Positions 36,501 through 48,500 of a stretch of 64,000 nt of DNA are shown piece by piece. The translations under genes and the position numbers were made by a program. Origin of the DNA: Siphonodentalium dalli (lineage: Eukaryota; Mollusca; Scaphopoda; Gadilida; Siphonodentaliidae); NCBI GenBank assembly GCA_032622095.1, contig CP136066.1, positions 102,009,319 through 102,073,318 of the forward strand, read 5' to 3'. Numbering within the stretch: position 1 is the stretch's first letter; the number at the start of each line of letters is the position of its first letter. Below the pieces are notes generated by a model. The model worked only from the letters and a program-made list of their open reading frames with translations, searched no databases and was not told where the DNA came from.

Positions 36501-39500
36501 TGGTAGGAAATATAATATTTCTCTACTGTTGTGATACTATGATAACAGGCTTCACTTTGACAGAAAAATTTACCACATTTAACCAAGATGGCCGCCAAAA
36601 TGGCGACCGAAGTTCGGAAAAATGATGAATTTTCACACATGTCTCTTAAAACATTCACGGTTGTTTGAAATCGGTGGCTAATATCAACTTAATTGTAAGT
36701 ACATTTGAATACCTAACCATTTGAACATGATAATATGTCATACTTTGGGTCTTATCCATACAAAATTTTGTCAAAATGTGAATTCATAAATATGCTATGA
36801 AATTTTACCAAATATCGATTTTGTAATTCAAGCCAAGTGTTAGCCAGAAAATAGCTGAATTTGATGACAAAAATTTGCAACAGGTTTAAACATATAGATT
36901 GCCATATAATTACAACCAAAAAAGTGCATCTGTATTCAAGATGGTGACAAAAATGGTTGCCAAAATTGATAAATCACTAAAATTTGTCAAATTTTCATTG
37001 ATATCACTCCTAATGTGCGATTTAGTTAATATAGGTGAATATATTTGCTCCGTGTTGGCGTAATAACATGGAGACATGAAACAAAATGAATAGTTTGTGA
37101 ACAATGGCTGTTTATACTCAAGAATTCGAGAGAATGAAACTTCGAAAATGAGATGAAATCATCAAAATGCCAACCATGAATAATTTCAAAGTTGGCATTG
37201 AGTCTGGGAGGAAAATTTAGATAGTGAAATGATTATGTTTCGCGACCAATAATACCATTGGATCACACTTCCTCTTGACGGTGCAATTTGGACCTCAAAA
37301 TCCAAGATGGCTCCCAAAACGGCGACCGAAATTCTAATAATTGATGATTTTTCACACTCGCCTCTTAAATTATTCACAGCGGTTTGAAATCGGTGGCTAC
37401 TAGCAAGTTAGCAACCTTATTTTGAATGAATTATACTATCTAATCATTCGACAACCATGATATGTTAGATTAACATATTATTAACTATATGAATCTAAAT
37501 TCAGGATGGTGACTCAGATGGTTACCAAAATGGAGAAATCATCCAAATTTGCTAGTTTTCATTGATAACGCTCCTAATGTGGGTTTCAGTGACTACTGGT
37601 AAACATATTTGTTCCCCTGTTGACAAAAGTGCCAGGAATGCTGATACAATCTGATACAATATGAATATTTGCGAAAAGTAGCTGCTTATATTCGAGATTT
37701 CATGAGAATGGAAACAGAAACCATGAAAAGTAGATAAATTCATCTGATGTTGACCTATTTGAAAATATCAAAATCTGAATACATGCTGATTACATCCATC
37801 ATTACATGTACATAGGAAATGTCCTGATTGGGCACTCAACTAGAGAAAAATCCCTACCTCAACAATAAGGCTGTCGGTATTGAGCAATACTTTAATTACT
37901 TCCCCTTGATAGCGCCCCCCTTATGGGGTTTTGGCTAAGAATTTTTCACTTGACTCCTGTATTGCTCATGTAATGCCATCATACTAAGTCAATTCTACCG
38001 AAATTCAGCTGCTCACGGAAATTAATTGAATGGACATCACACAATGCAGTACCCAAAAACAGTAGCGGCATATAATGCGTTGACATTACAGACATCTTCC
38101 ATGTTAACAAGCTTAATAATTAGTGTATACTTAGTACAAATATAAGAATAGGAGCTAATATTTGTGTGATTCGTTCTTATTAAATACATGTACGAAAACA
38201 CAGGGTATACTTTTTTGAAACTGAGAAAATTTACAATTGCCCGTCCTTGAATAACATCTAGTTCAAATTGTGTGTGCATCAGGGGATTACATGACAGCAA
38301 TTGCTTTGTCGCAGACTACCAAACGAGAGCGTTCAGATGTGAGCTCTATGTGTCTTCTGCGAAGAAGAATCGCATTGGTGGATTTCTACCAGACCTCTGC
38401 TTATTACATGCGATATATAGCGACTAGATATAAATTATGTTCAGGTTTGTATCAAAACAGAAACTGCTGTGGAGCTCTGGTCAGCTCATAGGTCAACTCA
38501 CTGACTCCACACCAAAGATTTGCGAAAGCGTGGCTGATTTTGATCGAGCTAGGATAGGAAGATAGCCTCATATAATGAGTTCAATTGGTACACATGTGTA
38601 TTTGAGTTCCACAGAGATAGCTTTCTGGACATCGCATATACTGCAAGTTCGTTCCGTGTATGATCCACACCTTCCTGTGCTGAACTTATGCACTCATCAA
38701 GTTTATATTAGATACACCCATGTCATGTTTGTCACATGTGTTATCGAAGTTCTTTCATGCTTGCGTTATGCGTTCTCATCAAAATGTCATACAAGAAACA
38801 TATTCACACCAAATTTTCTTTAAATGCCTGCATTTCTGTAATTTTATCGGCTATCGGCAATGTTCCAGATAAAATTTATAAAAATCATTTGTCGCACCAA
38901 TGCACAGTTCGACTTGGTTGTAGAGGCAATTCAACTCACCGACATGTTGAGGTACATGTATTATTATTGGGTGGAAAGTTTGTAGTATTCTTTCCAGATA
39001 TTTTATAGAGGAACATTTGATATCCCACTACAATGAAATCAGGTCTGTAAAAAACTCAGGTCGTTAAACGTTGTAATCGTATACCTTCCTGAGCAATAGT
39101 TGAAGTAAATTTCAGTTATGGACTCTTCAAATAGCTAACAATCCACAATCTTCTCTCAATTCAAGCATAACCTTGTTATCTATTACTTCCAACATTTGCG
39201 CAGTATCTATATTCCAAGCTTGTTATTGGCCTACTTGTGGATCCGACTATCATGTTTGTACGGTTTGCCAGCAAATTCTATAAACTACATTTGTTCTTAA
39301 TAACGTTCCATTAAATGATCTTGATGACCCGTCACTGTATTCATTACTTCGATGCACCACCATATGGCATGGACCAAAGACGAGCTTCTGGTGTTTCGAT
39401 GAGGTATTTCATCACTAAATATCCAGGCACTAGGCATAGGCATTTTGATTTCACGATATTTTTTCGTTGACAACCAGGAAAAAGTTGATGAGCCGTTATT

Positions 39501-42500
39501 GTCACTTGCTGGACTCGACATGGAGAATGACAAACCTTAGGCTATTTTTGCCCGATACTGATGTTTTGACATATTCTAAAATAAACTGACAAGCATTAAC
39601 TCGGTTATGTGCACAGCTCTGTTAGACTACATCAAAGTGAATATGCAATGTATCTGCTATGAGGTCAGTGGCCGTATTGAAATTTATTTATTAAGTCTGT
39701 ATCATGGACTCCCCATTCCACAACCGAAGCAAATATTCTATATGGATTATCTGATATGCAGTCGGGGAGTTTTGTGGTGAGCTCTGTTAGTTTGCGAGAT
39801 GAGTTTGTAATTCAACTGTAGTTGCTGGGGTGAGTTGGTTGTAGATAGACTACCATCAATGTGACCATATATTGGACGAAGTAACAAGAGTGGTACATGT
39901 GCTGACTCACGTCTTGAGAAGTGTGACAATGTCTCAACTATTCAAACGAATTTCGGGCGATGAAACACAGATATGCCAAAAACAAGAAACTGAACCATGC
40001 AATATCCCCTTATTGTATCTTATTAGACACAACTGTTTCATAATTAGATACGAATACTGTTTGCACTAACATGTAATGCCTGTGTATTTCTAAGTTGAGC
40101 AATTATATTTCCCGGTGGCAGTATGATAGCAATGCAACTTCGACTTCGATGAAGTCAAGGTGTGATATTTTCCCTGAATCTTCTGAATATTTGTGGCCGG
40201 GCGAAATCAACGTGGTCAACAATTCATCAAGAATAGGCAACGAATAAAGCAGATCTACCCCAAACGAAATAATATAGCCATAAAGTTGGATTTATGTCTG
40301 TATTATGACTGCAGGGATTCTTTTTCGTTCGAGTACTCGTTATGCTCTTATCCGGTTTGACTTACTTCCCAGGAAACGGACAGGATCGTTTAAATTATAT
40401 TGGGCAATGTCATGTTAGGTTTCTAAGAGTCCACTCCGATATATTCTCGATTATAAAGAAACTATGTTTGGTCAAACATAGTCACAATATACCTTAACAT
40501 GATAGTATCTAATTTAGATTGGGCGGATATATCCAACTCCTTTGCTAAATGCCGTTTGAGAATATAAACATTTGTCACATTTTATAACTGAGTTTTGGCG
40601 GCCATTCTGGCGACCATCTTGTGTCAAATAGATCAATGTCGAGTGTAATTGAATGACACTAACGATAATTAAAACTGTGTACACTTTTGTTTATTTTATT
40701 ATGCCTATTTCTGTCCAATGTTAATCTAGAACCTCGAGAAGCAAGTTTATTTGTGAAATTACATAGCGAATTATTTAATTTGCATTTTTCGGAGTATGGA
40801 CAACAATTAGACACAAATTACAGCATAATATGTTTTCCAAAGTACTTGGTGTCATGATTGATAAAAACAAAGACAAGTTCTACTCGCCACAGTTTACGAA
40901 TAACCGAAAATGATGTAAAGGGCATGTGTAACAATTCAACACATTTCTATATTTCGGTCGCCATTTTGACAGCCATCTTGGTTTGTTTTGTCAATCTTGT
41001 TCTTTCAAAAGGAAGCATGGTGCAATGTTATCATTGCCGTAGAAATATTGTTTATTTTCTGTGTTAAGTTTTCTTCCTCACTCAGTGCCCATTCTGCAAT
41101 TTTGTGTGGCTGCCATGAAGATGATTTGACTTAATATTTTCGTGGTATAATTCTGTTGAATTCTTGGGTATAAGCGGCTATATGGTTCACCAAATTTACA
41201 AATTATTCCATAAGTCCATGGATTCACATATATTAACTTTTCCCCAACACATGAGTCAAATCAATAAAAATTGGACAGATTTTGGTGATTTCTCCATTTT
41301 GGCAGCCATCTTGGCCGCCATCTTAAACGAAAATGCACCATTTTCAGTGTAACTATATGGCAATTCACATATTTAAAATATTTTTACATTATCTTCATCA
41401 AATTTAGTTATTTTCTGTTCAACTCTTGGCTAGAATCACATAATTGAATTTTGGTTAACTTTCATAGCACATTTTTGAATTCACATTTTAAAGATTGCTG
41501 GCAGGAATGAGATCCGAAATATGACATATTATGTTGTAGAAATGGTTGGATACTAGAATTTATTCAAATTTAGGTCTTTATTCGTTACAAATTTCAAACA
41601 TCGGTTAATGATTCAAGAGGAAAGTGTGAAAAATCATCAAATTTCAGTCGCCATTTTGGCGGCCATCTTGGTTTATGGTGGCCACCTTTTCTGTCAAATG
41701 GAAGTATGGGGTATTAGTTTCACGTCAGTGGTGAGATAATCAAATTTCTATAATAAATTCACAAGTAGATATTGATCAAACTGACTCAGTGCATACTGTG
41801 AAATTGTGTATGGCGGCCATCTTGATGACGTCATAAATCCACCCAGTCGCGACCCCAAGGTGTCTAACATTTGTTTTCTGGTGCCTGAGATATCAAGCAA
41901 CGTCATTGGCATAGTCGCTATATTTCTTCACAAAGTGCACACGGGAGTACATAAGAGCCTCTACTAATGGGCAATCATTACGATTCAGCGGACTCAATGG
42001 ATTACTAGAAGTCAACATTACATTGAGCGATATTGGTACGGTCACGTGATGTCTGTCTGGCTCGCCGTCAAAACAATGGTTTTCGGGTTGTTTTGGATTG
42101 GCCGGCGCACGTGATATGTCATGAGCTAACGGTACACTGAGCGATACTGGTGCGGTCACGTGATGTTTGTCTAGCTCGCCGTCATAACAATGGTTTTCGG
42201 TTTGTTTTGAATTGACCGATGTACTTGATATTTGCTCGCACACTTGGGGATCTTGTACGGCAATGTTTGCAGAGTTACATGTATAACGTGTATATCTGAA
42301 GACATTAATGTTCTCATATCTAGTGACAATATCTTGAGAACTGATATTATTACACAATTGATTAACAGTTCATGTATTAACTTTCGGCATTTTTGGTCTG
42401 TCATTGGTGGGCGTGGTACTGTCTCTGACACGCTTCACTCTGGTATCATCGGTCCATGTGTATTCAGATGCACCAACTAAAGACGATACTAGTCTTGCTC

Positions 42501-45500
42501 TGCCATCCTTATTGAAGTGCAGTCCCGAATGGTCCCTCGCGTTATAAAGCGATTGCCATCCTTGGAACGTAACATTGCATTGTCAATGTACTTCAAATAG
42601 AATTTCCGCTTACACAGCCTCTCAGTATATTTGTTCACTCGAAGAGCAATCGAATTGTGATCTCTCATCTTAGCACCCAAGCCTTTCCTAGGTGGAATGC
42701 TGCACAAATTAACTGTGGCGAACGGAAACGCCCCGTGTACAGCAGAGGCACCATCACTGACGTCAATTTTAATAAGTTCCAGATCAGAAAGGTTCTCCAC
42801 TATATCGTTGGTGCCGAGGTGAACTGTTACCTTTTTAACCTCAAATCGGTCGACGCCTGACTTTGCACTGTTGATTAGTTTCTCCACTTCGGAATATTTA
42901 GCCCCTGAATATTGAAACACTTTGATGTCATCCCTGCCCAATTTCAATCCACGGCAATTGCTCGCCCCGAGGACGATGGCTTTCACTAAACTCTGTTCGT
43001 CCTCTTTATTTCCATCAACATTTCCATCTACAACTTTCCTGAAATCAAATTTCATGCTTCAAAAACGCGCGATACGAGTTTTATGTAATAAGAAATATAG
43101 AAGCCACACAGAACCTCTTTTAAAAAAAGAAAATATACTCAAAATCTACGACATCCACAAAGTACAAGCGGCTGTTTTCATGCATGATTGGTATTATATG
43201 CGCTTAATAGAATCATTCACCGACATGTTTACGAAACGCAAAACCGGACCAGACACCCGGCAAAAGCACCCACTATTTAAAAAAAAACCAAGAACATCTT
43301 GGTCCCAACAACTACCATTCCATTCTTATCCAACCATCTGGAACAACTTAGATTACATCATACCAATCCAGGCACACATTCAAACGGCGTTTACATGCCG
43401 ATTGCATTAAAAAATATGCTGCAACAATTAAATGCAACAATCAAAGATGTCCCGACTGTGTGGTAGCTCGTCAATAAGTGACTTCCGCTATATTGCAATC
43501 CACAACCTCACTAAACACATTCCTACTCGACTTTCAAGGAACATCCCACTGACAAGAAAGAGACAAACCATCGAGTAACCAATAATCGATTTATCTAGAC
43601 GTATACCCTCCATGCATATAATCCAGTTAAATGCAACCATTGTGAGATACATAATTATTTAGCCGTGCATTGTAAAATGAATCCTGACCGCCTATCGTAA
43701 CATCTTTTCATCTTTAAGGGGGCGGCAGCAAGACAGTCTAGCCTGACTATGCCACCCCCTCGAATATACAATGTAATATTTGTCAAATGTATCATGTATT
43801 AATATGTGTATATTGAAATAAAATATCCTATCCTATCCTAATAGAATTTCCGCTTACACAGCCTCTCAGTATATTTGTTCACTCGAAGAGCAATCGAATT
43901 GTGATCTCTCATCTTAGCACCCAAGCCTTTCCTAGGTGGAATGCTGCACAAATCAACTGTGGCGAACGGAAACGCCTCGTGTACAGCAGAGGGACCATCA
44001 CTGACGTTCATTTCAATAAGTTCCAGATCAGAATGGTTCTCCACTATATCGTTGGTGCCGAGGTGAACTGTTACCTTTTTAACCTCAAATCGGTCGACGC
44101 CTGGCTGTTGATTAATTTCTCCACTTCGGAATATTTAGCCCCTGAATATTGAAACACTTTGATGTCATCCCTGCCCAATTTCAATCCACCGCAATTGCTC
44201 GCCCCGAGGACGATGGCTTTCACTAAACTCTGTTCGTCCTCTTTATTTCCATCAACATTTCCATCTACAACTTTCCTGAAATCACCACATTCCATTTCGA
44301 GATTTCCATTGGTTTCGTCTGCATCACACTTTGTTTCAGTACTACCGTTTATTTCAGCATCAACATTTGTTTCGGCATTACCAACATCATCATCATCGAC
44401 ACCTGTGTTTACATCATGTGTCTCATTTCCTCCAGCTTTACCAAAAACATCATCACTTTGGGTTGAATCGCGTGTCACCTCACAACAATCAATCAGATTA
44501 GCTACCGGTACTCTGTTGATTGGGTCATGTTTATGATGTGTGTCTGCACTATATGAGAACATAGATCCTAGCCTTTCACGATTGGTTGTCCAATCATCTC
44601 GACGATTAGCGTTCGCGGATTGTCTCTGCGTGGTGGGCTGACTTTGTATGGGCTGTCGATTTCTACTCACATAATCATCAGTGGTACCGATAGCTGGTTT
44701 GTCTGGCGGTCTTTGTATGGGCTGCCGATTACTGCTCACAACATCATCAGTGGTAGTGTTTATAATAGTTGGCTTGCCTTTGCATATGGGATCATCTGAG
44801 CGGTGTCCAGGGTTGAGACATGATTTGCATACCATCTCATTTTCACATTGCCAAGATTTATGTGCACTACTGTAGCACCGCCCACATCTATTTTTGGCTG
44901 TACGCTCTTGGTCACATATTGTTGTCGGGAAATGTAGGTCATTACAGTACTTACATAAACACTTTGTTTTGACAGAGAACATTTTAATAAGGAATTTTCC
45001 CATGGAATTTCTTGACAATTACTCTCAGATATCTGCACATAACGTACCCCTGTTTGCACATGTGAACCTTGGTATGTCCCTCTCCTCATTGAATTTGGTA
45101 CCACATTTCCGTAAGCAGAAAGAAATTTAACGATGTGGCCGTCACCGAGTTCGAATGGGACATTCCTTATTGTCACATGCATAGTGCGATTTTCCACGTC
45201 ATTGGGTCTGATAAATTCCCTGAACAATTTGAATCCACGTTCAATTAAGAAGTCCTTTGCCTCATATGAATGCAGAGTAATTAAGCATTCTTCACCAGTA
45301 ACCTGAATGGCCGCGATATCGTCCGGGTTAACAACCATCTCCACTCCGAGTAAGACATCTCTGCCATTTAAACGACCAAATTTTGGTCTATCGAATGAAA
45401 CAGTTCTATCTCTGGACAGTCATGTCTGGCATGTATTCCATTGCTAACATGGATAGCATAGTCCACACATAACAGTTTTAGAAAATAATCCCGTGTTAAT

Positions 45501-48500
45501 CCATTATTTCATATTAATTGAAAAATTCACAGAGGAAAAATACAAACAAACCGCCATTGTTCACGCATGCGCATACCATCAGACATATATATCATTTGTG
45601 GGTAGCCGTTTCAAGGTCAATGTCACCTCGCGCGGAAAAACTGACCAGATGAAAATCTGCCCCGTTCCTTGGAACCCCTAATTACGAAATTAAGTACCAA
45701 ATTTCGTCTCGAGACGGTCGATTGAGCCGTATTTATACTCGTCGTGTATATAAACGTTCTTTATCAACGACACTGCGGATGCGAACGCTCTTTAACTATC
45801 ACGCAATTAACCCCACAATTCCAAGGACGACGGCAGTGGGAATGGAGGAGAGCTGGGACATTCTCAGAAGCGGTCCGACGACACTGTCCGTGGTGTTTTA
45901 CTCGAGTCTATAGCGTCTATATATATACACACATATATATATACGGAAGTCTCAAAATATATAGTAGATATAGCGTTGTAATTCAAGTCGAATATTTGTC
46001 GCTGAAACTGGCATTCTGATTGGCAGAGAGCTTTTAACTTTCGTTACCAGCATAGGTCGCTGAAAACAAATTTGAATGGAACAAAATGTCATTGACAACT
46101 CGCGTAAAATACGTCACCGCGTTGCCAGGAGTCGCATAATTTAGTCAACCTGAACGTTGCTTTCTATATGTATAGGCGCTGTTAACAAGAATTTGTTCTG
46201 GTGCCGTTATGAGTAACTATTGATCATCGTAAAATTTATATCTTGCTTCAAATCATGTAATGTGGATAAAAGGTGCTTTTTGTGCAGATTCTTTTAAATT
46301 TGTTGATGGATTGAAATATAATCAATATAAAACGTACCATGTTGCGTTGGGTATTCGGGGATTCGAGCATGAAAACAGTTTGTGAACTCGCCGGCTTCAA
46401 TTCAACGGAGTACGTTTATCTCCTTATATAGTCAAATCAAGTGGATTTGACAATGTATATATGACAATGTGCCGCTATACATGTAACCGCTAGCGAAGGT
46501 CACACATACCGTCGGCGAGATGTTCGAACTTTTACTTTGAAATGATATTTTATTTGTATATCGATATAATACAAAAGGTATTGGGGACAAAACTTACTTA
46601 GCTGCTCTCCCGCTTTACAATAATTTTATTCATACAAAATGAGTCAAAATCATATATAGGTTAAACATATTTACAATGAGTGGGTTTGGGGGTTTGGGGG
46701 TGGGAGGTGCCTAAACCGATTTCGCGACTAATTAGCTTTTGTGGCTATTCTGAAATGCGTTTGATCTATCCGACTTCGAATTCTTCTGTCGCTGTTATAT
46801 ATCGATGGACTATTTTGAAGAGAATTGTTTCTTCTATTTGAGGTATCGGGAATTCCGAAAAGTAAATCGTTGATATGTGTAATTTTCTGTCCTTCTTGAT
46901 ATCATTTTTGACACATTTCCATTCATTCGGTGTGGAATAGGGGACACGTCCATATGTAGTGGTAAGTATCTTCGCATGGATTTCCACAATGTCATTGGGG
47001 GCTGTCAGAGATGTTCGAAGCGTGTGTATTATACACATGTATATCCATGTGATATACACAAGTAAAACTCGGCTGTTCTTTTGCAACGACAAGACATTGC
47101 CGGTGTATCCTCATATCACGTTTTTGGGGCGAGCGGTCGTCCGTATCATGGCCATGTGATCATAATATAGGGTCGTTTTAATTGACTGTATATAAGGTAT
47201 ATGTAACTATACCAGAAATCAAAATGTCGAAATAAAAATAATGTGCAAATTTCAACACGAAAAGAGCGTCTATTTCCGCCATTGACCAATTTTCCTGAAA
47301 TGTGAATCAACAGCAACATCGACTCGGCAATACAAAACCGTTAATCTCAATGACAATCTAACACCCGAGGTTAAAGACATATTATGTACTTGTTCGGGTG
47401 CGTGAAACTGATAAGTTGGTATTCAGGCGATATGACAACTGGAGGAATGTAACATTCTACTAACATTGCCGAACATTTTAAGCAAATCGACCGTACCACT
47501 CCACAGAAAACATCGTCAGAACTACCCTCAATTGTAAATAGTTACTACTCGACTCGGGACGTATCTATCAGCGATAAACTAACGAAAACGATTTCCCCAT
47601 CGAGAGTCACTGAATTTAATTCACATATAAGAATGACAGTGTGTGTTGTCTATTTGGATATACTATTTGTAAAAAATACTACTTTGAACAGGATTATTCT
47701 ATTCTATTTGACCACCATACCAGAATGTTTCACATCACTTTAACAACCGATTATCATATCAAACAATAACTCCATACATCAGACAATTGTCAGCCATGGC
47801 TAAAAACATGCACAATGGCTCAATACACAAGCAATACTTCGTGTGTGCATTGGTTGGGTATATGCCATGGATACACGTCGGAGTATAACACACAGGCTTT
47901 ATACATCTCGCCGCTATTCGTTGAGCCGCTATTAAATAAACAACCTGTGTTATAACATAAAACTGGTTAGTGAATATGACACCTGGGGCCGTATTCACCA
48001 GCTAGGTTTATATATAGCCCATGTAGTGTGTACGAGGCGACGCTCAATGCGAAACTCTTGGTGGACGTCGATGGGAAGACATCGCCGCGCGATATTGGAT
48101 TATCCAATCAAGGTGATTGGGGGCAAACATAGATTTACCACCGGTTACGTACATAAGATATGCTGCGCATAGCAGACCAGCAGTACACGTTTGGTTAATT
48201 TCAATCATCAGTAATCGAGGAAAGGCAGGGATGGGAAGTACACAACCGACGAACGCAACAAGTTTTGAGCATATATATAGTGCATTCAAACATCAAAATC
48301 CTTGATAATAGAGAGACCGGAACCATCCACCAGTATCGGAAAGCAATTTGCAATTTCTTCGGAAATGGTGGGGACTCAGATCGTGTCTGGTATATGGATT
48401 GTGCTTAAATTCTATACCGTAAAACAAATCTCCATTCATCTTCATTATTCTTCTCAGGGACGTGGCGACAGGGCTTTAGGTGGGATCTCACACCCCTCCA

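Larger units (their letters stand above)
30395..45470 (-). mobile_element. CR1-like LINE, nearly full length, interrupted three times
   Basis: Reading the minus strand from about 45470 down to 30395: ORF1 (RRM-like, zinc knuckles, SGNH-like domain), a long low-complexity tail, then ORF2 (endonuclease, reverse transcriptase, C-terminal CCHC) and a 3' UTR ending near 30395-30450. Inserted into it are a + strand LINE 3' end (43048-43839), a 5.7-kb TIR element (36279-41966) and a TTAA MITE (35448-35948). An esterase-like ORF1 is known in CR1/L2-type elements, hence the family guess. Frameshifts in both ORFs make this copy inactive. Confidence 0.75.

Noticed and set aside
38037-39533. Short frames in the middle of the 5.7-kb TIR element as a possible transposase
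   Set aside because: None shows a DDE-type motif order or any recognised transposase block.
46766-47092. A 108-codon minus-strand frame
   Set aside because: No motif, no supporting neighbours; probably chance or an unrecognised repeat.
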